From NCBI GenBank assembly GCA_951394045.1, contig OX595985.1:4836001-4900000 (forward strand): 64,000 nt of DNA, in the 5' to 3' direction. Both the position numbers and the translations under genes were made by a program. The notes under the pieces were generated by a model that saw nothing but the letters and a program-made list of their open reading frames with translations, ran no database searches and was not told where the DNA came from. This DNA is from Nitzschia sp. DOCU1 (Eukaryota > Bacillariophyta > Bacillariophyceae > Bacillariales > Bacillariaceae). Positions 57,042 through 64,000 of the stretch are shown here, piece after piece (the first letter of the stretch is position 1; each line of letters starts with the position of its first letter).

Positions 57042-57507
57042 TTTGGAGATGGGGCGAAATGACGATTCGCCACACAAAATACCACGTTCATCGATAGCTG
57101 TGGGCCTCGATCTCTTTGATCCATAGCTCGGATTCGAATGATTCAAGCAACAAAGTTGATCCTTACATACTGCAAGGCAATGAAATGACAAAAGTAGCCT
57201 CTCTACACTGAGTCTCCAGTAGCTACTGGAGTTACAAGTTGCAGGTGTGTTTTTTTGGCCGAAAAATCCGCACATACTTCCTACGGCGGCGCGTGGAATT
57301 TGACGCGCGCTCCAGCCGTTATGACTGAAAAGCAATAGAGGCTAATACGTTATTTCCCCTGTCAGGATGAAAAACTATTATCATGGAGCCGCAGTGGTCT
57401 TGCACCCGGAGGTACCGGTAGTTATATGAAACGGGCGAGATCATATACCACTTTAATGGCAATTTTTAGATAAGGAAGTCTTTGTCAACGAAAATTGTGA
57501 TATGTTG

Positions 57508-57964
57508 TGCACTACGCTGAAAGTACGATGAAAAAGTTGTAGTGGAAATAATTGTGAGATCTAAGTTATCGCTGATTCTATCGCTCCTAGACCACCAGGG
57601 TCTTTCCTCAACGCATCCTACATGCGTTGGATACAACTCCCACCGATCTAGCTTCTCGAATCTCTTCAAGGTCCATAGCTAGATACCGTTGGAAGTTCTA
57701 TTCCAGTAGTAGACGTCGACGGCTCGCCGCGCTCGCCGTTGTCGTCGTCATTGCTCGTCAGCCGCGCCGGCCTTGCCCGTCCGTCCGTGCGTCCACAGAC
57801 GTTCGACCAAGTCGACGTTGGCCAGGTATGTATCTGAGGTATGTTGGTACTACACGTAGGCCATTGTGTGTACTCATCGTTCGAACATTCTAACATTCCA
57901 GTGTTACAACATTCTAACGTTCTAACTACTTGTTAGATCTAGAGGGGTATTCTAGTGTACTGCA
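57508..57964 (-). repeat. 3' LTR of gypsy B
   Basis: On its inner side a G-rich run (ATGGGGGCGCA on the minus strand, 57965-57975) is the polypurine tract. Confidence 0.93.
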
Positions 57965-57994
57965 TGCGCCCCCATGACAAGGGCTTCTAAGAGC

Positions 57995-60900
57995 TCACTC
58001 GTCAGCAGCATCGCGTTCCTCGTACGGATGCAGATTCCGGATATTGTATGTTTGTTGCACCGCTCCTTTTCTGATGCGAATAGAGCCATTGTCATTAATG
58101 TGCACGATCTCATACGGACCGCTATAAGGATTCGTCCCATACTTACGGGATTGTTCATTACGGACCATTACCTTCTGTCCTACGCGATACCGGTAAACTC
58201 TTCGCGTCTTGTTTTCAGCTGTGTTATTTTGGATAATACGAGATTCCTTTCATTCCTTAATTAATTTCCAGTTGGCTTCGAACCGGGTATTTAGGATAGC
58301 GTCGCGGCCAAACACTAGCTGTGTTGGCGTCGCTTGCATCGTTGTGTGATACGTTGCGCGTACTGCGAACATAGTGGCTGCAAGGACTCCGTCCAGTGAC
58401 TCCGTGTCTTCGGAGTTTTGCAACTCGAAAGTGCGAATCATGTTCCCTATGGTTTGGTGAACTCGCTCGATAATTGAATTAGCCTGCGGGTTTCGCGCTG
58501 TGATTGGCTTGGTCATTACGCCGTAGTCTTCGCGCACCATTCTTCGGAATTCTCCCATGAATTCAGTTCCGCGGTCATAAATAATCTTTTGTGGCCACGG
58601 ATATCTCGTAAACCACGCCATTTCGGCCGCACTGGCTATCGAAAAGGCTTCTTTATTTGCTATACGTACCATCTCGAACCATCCGGTTGCGGGATCTATC
58701 ATCGTGAGACACCATAGTTGTAGTGTCTTCTTACTACCTAGTTGTTTTATCTTATATGGACCTATCAGGTCGACACATAGCGTATCCCAAGGGTCTATTT
58801 CTGCCGCCTTGGGTGGAAGATGCCCGTACTTGACTGTCTTTCGCTTTGTCAGCTGACAGGTCGGACAGGACTTGCAGATCCGCTCGACATCGCCGCGGAT
58901 GTTTTTCCAGTAGAAGTGTTGTCGAATCGTTTGTTCGGTACGCGTTTCTCCTGGGTGACAGAGCATCTCGTGATACCACTTGACGCACCGCTTCTGGAGA
59001 CTCGTTGGGAGAACAATCTTGTCCTCGCGTACTATTAGTTCTCGCTTCTTTCCGCCCCCACGATAGACTTTGACTGAATATCGCGGGTTTGTACGTACTT
59101 TAGATAATAAGGCGCGGTCGGCATTCTGCATGCGCGCTATGTTCTTGTAAGTTAGGGGGAATGCATCGCGCGGTAATTCGTCGCCCGCCAAAAACTCATT
59201 TAAGTGAGATTCGGGGAAAGCTCTATCGTCGAGATCGAGTCGACTAAGCGCGTCCGCAACGACGTTGTGCTCGCCCTTGATATAGACGAGTTCGGGGCCA
59301 AACTCCTCGATTAAGAGGCGCCAACGCATGACGCGCTCCGTGTTAAATTCTTTATACGTAAGATTTTTATGGTCTGTGAAGACTCTGATTCGCTGTCCCA
59401 AAAGGATATTGCGAAATTCTTTAAGTGTTTCGACGATAGCTAAAAGCTCTCGTTCCGTCGTAGTGTAGCGCGTTTGCGCAGGGTTCAGCTTTCGACTATA
59501 GAACGCAATCGGTTTCCCGCGTTGCGATAACACTGCACCTAGCTGAGTATGACTAGCATCGGTGTGTATTTCGAATGGTATGTTGAAATCGGGGTATGTT
59601 AGTAGTGTCTGCTTACTTATAATTCGTTTCATCGTGTCGAAGGCATTCTGCTCGACCGGACCCCATTGCCATTTGGCTTCTTTAGAAGTTAGCGCACTCA
59701 GAGGGGCTAAAACTTCAGAGCGACGAATCCACATGTCGCGGTAGTAGTTAACTACGCCTATGAACTTACGTAGCTCGCGTTTATTGGTAGGTGCTTTCAT
59801 AGCGTGAATAGCCTCTACTTTCTTTGCGACTGGTTGGATTCCGTCTCGCGTTATCCAGTACCCAAGGTATTCTAGTTCGCCACGGGCGAAGAACGACTTT
59901 CGGGCGTTCACCTTAAGACCGGTGTCTTTTAGACGTTTGAAAATGACTTCTAGTTTCTCTAGGTGGTCATCAAAATCGCCTGTAGTTAGTTCTAGTAGAT
60001 CGTCGATGTACACTCGTACGTACTCTAGATCCTCAAAGAGGGTGCCCATTTTCTCTTGGAAAATGTCGGGACTATTCGAGAGCCCCATCGGCAAGCGTTG
60101 CATTTCGTACTTACCCCAAGGGAGTACGATAGTACATAGTTTCTTACTGTCTGGGCTTAACTCTATGTGGTAGTAACCCATGTTGAGGTCGAGACTCGTC
60201 GCGTACTGAAAGCCTTCTAGCTTCATCAGTAAGTCCTGAATCTTTGGGATTGGATACGGCTTGCGTTTAATCCGTTTGTTCAACTCTCTGAAGTCGTTGA
60301 TGAATCGAACTGTTCCATCCTTTTTGGGGATGATAAAGGTGGGCGCACCCCATTCGGAGCGGTTCACCTTTTTGAGTACTCCGACTTGACAGAGTCGTTC
60401 GACTTCATCGCGCAGGGTACGCTCGTACGCTTTTGGTACAGGGTACGCTCTAGCATGGTACGGCTTGGCACCTTCTACTAGTTCAATGTCATAGGGGGCC
60501 CCACGCCATCGGCCGAGGGTACCGTCGAATAGTGTCTGGTATTTTGCTAGTAGCTGTTCTAGCTTACTCTGCTCATCCTTACTAAGGTGAGCTTGCTCTC
60601 TAGCAATGCTACGTGCATCGGCTTTCTCGTACTTGGCGTCGAGAATTTCTTTGACGCGGTCCGACATCTCGTCAACGTGTCCGCGTTCATGTACATGATA
60701 CGACGTCGCCGTCGTCGCATCTATTTCTTTCATTGGCATACGTGCATCGTCCCATTCTACTTCCATAGCCTTGAAGTCGATCACTAGACCTAGCTCTTGC
60801 ATGAGGTCTCTGCCTATAATCATGTCGTAGTTACCTAGATCATCTGCTAGGTGAAAGTCCCACTCGATCAATCGATCGTCGTGTAGTTCCGGTAGACTGA

Positions 60901-61432
60901 GTTGCGTGGTCACGCGTTCAGTACACTTATAACTACCGCTCATAGTTGTGAATACAGTAGTCGCCTTTTGGGTCTTTATTTTTAGTTTGCTCGCACTGCT
61001 CTTCTTCCAGAGACAGCCACTACCGCCAGAGTCAAGAAGTGCTTTGACGTTTACTACTTGTTGCCGACGTCCGCCGCGTTGGTTAACACGTGCAAACGTG
61101 ATCGGTACTAGATGACTGGATTTTTGTCGTTTGTTTGAGCCTACAGTTCGACTACCTCGAATCGTGTTCAATAAGTAAAGCTCGCGCTCGCGCTGTGCTT
61201 CCGCCAGACATGCGTCGAGAGAGCTGAAACTTCGAGATTTCGTTAGTTTAACGAAATTTCGACTTGCGTGTGATTTTTGCGAATTTTGTGTTGCGCTTGT
61301 AACGCTATCGCTATTGTAAAATGATTCCATCTGTTGGACATCGTCCCTTTGGATAGAACTAGTGTAATCGTTCAATTCACCACTATTATTACTGTTGTAT
61401 TCATATTCACACGTAGTCACCGGCTCACATCG
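57995..61432 (-). CDS. Gypsy B pol: protease-RT-RNase H-integrase (one internal UGA)
   Basis: This frame is in phase with gag. Motifs are protease LLDSGGSGC near 61030, RT IPKKDGTVRF and the YIDD box near 60005, RNase H IHTDASHTQLG, a zinc site HPGETRTEQ...CPTCQLTKR, and the integrase acids in CVDLIGP, YDRGTEF and NSIIERVH. A TGA at 58250-58252 stops the frame in the integrase C-terminus. The remaining 84 codons, including the conserved GQKVMVRN and GPYEIVHIN segments, are open to the stop at 57995. In related elements this position is an Arg/Lys-rich stretch, so CGA to TGA is likely. There is no ATG near the protease. Confidence 0.92.
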
Positions 61433-62617
61433 TCAATCCATTTCGGTGTCGCTGTCGCTGCCGTCGCTGACACTGAGTTTGTCGAAGTCGATACCGTCGA
61501 GATCATCCATATCGTAATTGAAATTATCCATCGAGGGAGGATCTTCGGCCTTGCGTTTCTTTGCGGATTGTTTGACCGCGTTCTCGACCATCGACTTGAT
61601 GTAGGCATGAAGCTCGCCTGTTTTCTTTTTCTTTTCGCCATCGCCATCGCTGTCGCTGCGGCGCCAAGTTTTGTTTTCGAAGCGGGCCTTTTTGAAACGA
61701 CCTGCGACGTTCGAATGGGCAGCCGCCATCTTCTTTGCTTGATCCTTCAAAATAAGGCAATCATGGGTAGCATGGGTGTTGTTAGCGCCATGATAAAGAC
61801 AATCATACTTGGCCTTACCGTCGGTTCCCGCTCTCGGGCCTCCGCGCTTCCTCTTCGAGGGTTTTTCGTCATTCGACTTGCCGTTGTTGTCTGCCTTCTT
61901 GCTGAGGGCTTCATTGATCTCCTCGGTAGCTTCCAGCCGTTCGCAGAAGTCTACAAAGTCTTGAACCGTGTGGTCCACGGGCTCGAATCCCTGTAGGATC
62001 ATCTCCTTGCGCCACTTGGCGGGGATTCCAAACTCGCAATTCTCCATGAGCTCGTCGTCGGGAATTTTGTTTTTCTCGCCTTTCTCGTCGAATAGCGCGA
62101 GGTAATCGTTTAGCTCGCGGAGCCGAGCCACATACGCCTTCATTGTCATCGTCGGGGGCTTTCGGCAGATCCGACGCATATAGCGCTTTTGAAGTTGCAC
62201 TGCGCGTTTTGGGAGGACATACGCCGTAACCGCGTGCAAACTTTTCTCAAAACTCTCAGGAGTTTCGGCTTCGAGTTCCGAGGCCTTCGCGTTGAACGCG
62301 GCCAATACCTGGCCTTTCAGCAAATTGCGTGTTAACGCAAATTTCTGAGGTCCCGTAGTCAAGTCCTGACCCGCGATCACATCCTTAAGTCCGATAAGGA
62401 AAAGGAACCACTCTTCGGGCGTTCCGTCCGTGAAATGCGGTTGTTTGACGCGTCGCGTCAACGATTTTTTATCCTTTGGGTCAATGCGCAAGTCGTATTG
62501 ACTGTACGCCCCGTCTTTGAGCTCCTTTGGCTCGGGTCTTTCGATACTGACCGGTGCTGATTTGAAGCCCTGCTTCTCGGCAGCGGTCTTCTTCGGGATG
62601 CTGTTTGCAATCTTCAT
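61433..62617 (-). CDS. Gypsy B gag
   Basis: This protein of about 394 residues starts at ATG 62617 (MKIANSIPKK); a frame extending into the LTR edge adds 14 doubtful residues. It has the capsid-like TDGTPEEWFLFL segment, QKRYMRRICRKPPTMTMKAY, a WRKEMILQGFEP block also found in the relic at the left edge of the window, and a zinc-like CLYHGANNTHATHDC near residue 305 followed by an acidic C-terminus. It ends GAT TGA CGA at 61433-61435, with pol continuing in phase. Confidence 0.9.
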   Translation of the reverse strand: MKIANSIPKKTAAEKQGFKSAPVSIERPEPKELKDGAYSQYDLRIDPKDKKSLTRRVKQPHFTDGTPEEWFLFLIGLKDVIAGQDLTTGPQKFALTRNLLKGQVLAAFNAKASELEAETPESFEKSLHAVTAYVLPKRAVQLQKRYMRRICRKPPTMTMKAYVARLRELNDYLALFDEKGEKNKIPDDELMENCEFGIPAKWRKEMILQGFEPVDHTVQDFVDFCERLEATEEINEALSKKADNNGKSNDEKPSKRKRGGPRAGTDGKAKYDCLYHGANNTHATHDCLILKDQAKKMAAAHSNVAGRFKKARFENKTWRRSDSDGDGEKKKKTGELHAYIKSMVENAVKQSAKKRKAEDPPSMDNFNYDMDDLDGIDFDKLSVSDGSDSDTEMD

Positions 62618-62654
62618 CTTTAGCTCACGCGTGTAACGTGGAGTGTTAACACTG

Positions 62655-63111
62655 TGCACTACGCTGAAAGTACGATGAAAAAGTTGTAGTGGAAATAATT
62701 GTGAGATCTAAGTTATCGCTGATTCTATCGCTCCTAGACCACCAGGGTCTTTCCTCAACGCATCCTACATGCGTTGGATACAACTCCCACCGATCTAGCT
62801 TCTCGAATCTCTTCAAGGTCCATAGCTAGATACCGTTGGAAGTTCTATTCCAGTAGTAGACGTCGACGGCTCGCCGCGCTCGCCGTTGTCGTCGTCATTG
62901 CTCGTCAGCCGCGCCGGCCTTGCCCGTCCGTCCGTGCGTCCACAGACGTTCGACCAAGTCGACGTCGGCCAGGTATGTATCTGAGGTATGTTGGTACTAC
63001 ACGTAGGCCATTGTGTGTACTCATCGTTCGAACATTCTAACATTCCAGTGTTACAACATTCTAACGTTCTAACTACTTGTTAGATCTAGAGGGGTATTCT
63101 AGTGTACTGCA
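62655..63111 (-). repeat. 5' LTR of gypsy B
   Basis: This is the 457-bp partner of 57508-57964, followed by GTTG. Its inner flank (GTGTTAACACTCC on the minus strand) is the primer binding region by position; I could not match it to a tRNA. Confidence 0.93.
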
Positions 63112-63305
63112 GTTGAAAGCCCGCATCTCAAAATTTCACCGGGACTTTTTATCCAGTAATGTGGATAATTTTTTGTTCCAAATGTCCTGCAAAGTACTCT
63201 AGAAAAAAAGTATGTTATATTTGTAATGTTATATTCGTATTGATATATAGTAATGTGGTCTGTGCGACATCGTTGGGACGGTCTTGAGGCACATGTGTCG
63301 AAGTA

Positions 63306-63418
63306 CGACCTATTGCAGAAAGTGCAAAAGGTCGGTATTACGTTTGTTGTCGCAGGAACCATGCAAAAGGCTGAGCAACATTCGCATCTCGACCTTTTGC
63401 GGAACGTGCAAAAGGTCG
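63306..63418. repeat. Two direct-repeat hairpins
   Basis: Two 29-base inverted repeats (63306-63334 and 63390-63418) each have 11-base arms CGACCTTTTGC/GCAAAAGGTCG around a 7-base loop; the first has one mismatch. They lie in longer direct repeats, 84 bases apart. Confidence 0.88.
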
Positions 63419-63560
63419 GTAATACGTGGCAGGGACTGTGAGGATGTTCTTGTCTTGTTCTTTGATAATATTCTTCCCTGATGTGTCTCCCATATCAAAT
63501 GTTGTAAATCTTCGATTGACTGAACAAAGAGGCGTCCGTGGAAAGGAATGACGATTTTGA

Positions 63561-64000
63561 TTATCTTATGGGTGCTGTGGGGAGGGTGCTAATGGTATCA
63601 TCGCGCGTGTTGAGGAAAACGTTGTATTGGGCAATAATGTTATCAAGGGTTTCCTTGTTTTGCTCAGCAGTGTTCATCCATGTGAGGATGTTCTTTTCTT
63701 GTTCTTTGGTATATGTCACTTTCCTGTCATTCCCGTCAAGATATGAGGTCCAGGCGTCTCTCTTGTAGACGCGAAGAAACCTTGTCCCGTTTTGTTGGTG
63801 TATCATGTCTCTAACCCTTTCTTTTGACATGTTGCTCCCGGTGAAATAAATTGCTGATGATTGTGGGTCATCATTTGTACCAATTGTTGTACCTCGCGAG
63901 CAAGCTGAGTAGAACAACCCTGGGCTGTGGCCTTCGAAATGTAGAGTGCCAGGGTCAATTATGATCGATGGGGCTTTGAATTTGCGATCAGGTTGATCAG
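63561..64000 (-). CDS. Unidentified ORF, runs off the right edge
   Basis: A minus-strand frame is open from the window end to a stop at 63561 (146 codons visible), so its start lies outside. Composition looks coding: balanced polar residues, segments such as FTGSNMSKERVRDMIHQQNG and VYKRDAWTSYLDGNDRK. No motif is recognised, and nothing links it to the retroelements. An internal codon TTG at 63917 is not needed as a start. Confidence 0.5.
   Translation of the reverse strand, partial: DQPDRKFKAPSIIIDPGTLHFEGHSPGLFYSACSRGTTIGTNDDPQSSAIYFTGSNMSKERVRDMIHQQNGTRFLRVYKRDAWTSYLDGNDRKVTYTKEQEKNILTWMNTAEQNKETLDNIIAQYNVFLNTRDDTISTLPTAPIR

Larger units (their letters stand above)
57508..63111 (-). mobile_element. 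Gypsy element B, young and nearly complete
   Basis: This 5.6-kb Ty3/gypsy element on the minus strand has 457-bp LTRs (57508-57964 and 62655-63111) that differ at about one base. The 4-bp GTTG flanks it (57504-57507, 63112-63115). LTR ends read TGCACTA...TACTGCA. Gag and pol share one phase with a TGA between them. A second TGA lies near the end of integrase. A solo LTR of the same family is at 5410-5864. Confidence 0.95.

Noticed and set aside
63306..63418. CRISPR array
   Set aside because: Only two repeat units, which are long hairpins in a eukaryotic context; no cas genes.

Overview
This window looks like nuclear DNA of a eukaryotic microalga, most likely a diatom (stramenopile, perhaps a raphid pennate). 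The reasons are an intron-containing syntaxin gene, Ty1/copia elements of the style common in diatom genomes, several related Ty3/gypsy elements, a DIRS-like element with a tyrosine recombinase, and APE-type non-LTR elements. I have no species-level proof. Only a few kilobases look like host genes; almost everything else is transposable elements inserted into each other.

Left nest (309-24153). Copia element 'D' (minus strand, LTRs 314-496 and 23966-24148, 5-bp target duplication TTCGC on both sides) landed about 290 bp upstream of the syntaxin start codon. It was then opened twice. Gypsy element 'A' (1665-8271, duplication TCCC) sits in its reverse transcriptase region. A DIRS-like element (about 8531-20697, minus) sits a little upstream in the same domain. 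A itself holds a solo LTR of gypsy family 'B' (5410-5864, duplication ATTG), an unexplained 1.1-kb insert and a perfect 341-bp palindrome. The DIRS-like element holds copia 'C' (11280-17748, plus strand, duplication TAAA).

Middle (24154-30000). A complete three-exon Qa-SNARE (syntaxin) gene is followed by gene-poor DNA with a decayed coiled-coil gene, GC-rich hairpins and an AT-rich inverted-repeat element built from GACATAA/GACTTAAG words.

Right nest (30072-55283). An old, frameshifted non-LTR-like element 'L2' (plus strand) was split by copia 'E' (31575-39998, duplication CGTAT) and by gypsy 'G' (40149-54075, duplication GTCCT). G was split in its reverse transcriptase by a LINE 'H' (42993-51121, minus strand, 16-bp duplication). 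The L2 reading frame runs on correctly across both insertion points, which confirms the order.

Right end. After a short, mostly non-coding stretch with one small ORF and a possible spliced secreted-protein gene, a nearly complete young gypsy 'B' (57508-63111, duplication GTTG, LTRs differing at about one base) is followed by tandem hairpins and a partial ORF running off the window.

The most interesting cross-cutting signal is how gag and pol are joined. In three unrelated elements (copia C, copia D, gypsy B) gag and pol are in the same frame, separated by one UGA followed by C (UGA-CUA, UGA-CGG, UGA-CGA). Copia E has UGA-AGC at the same place. The first two are textbook leaky-stop contexts. 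LINE H joins ORF1 and ORF2 by an overlapping TAATG.
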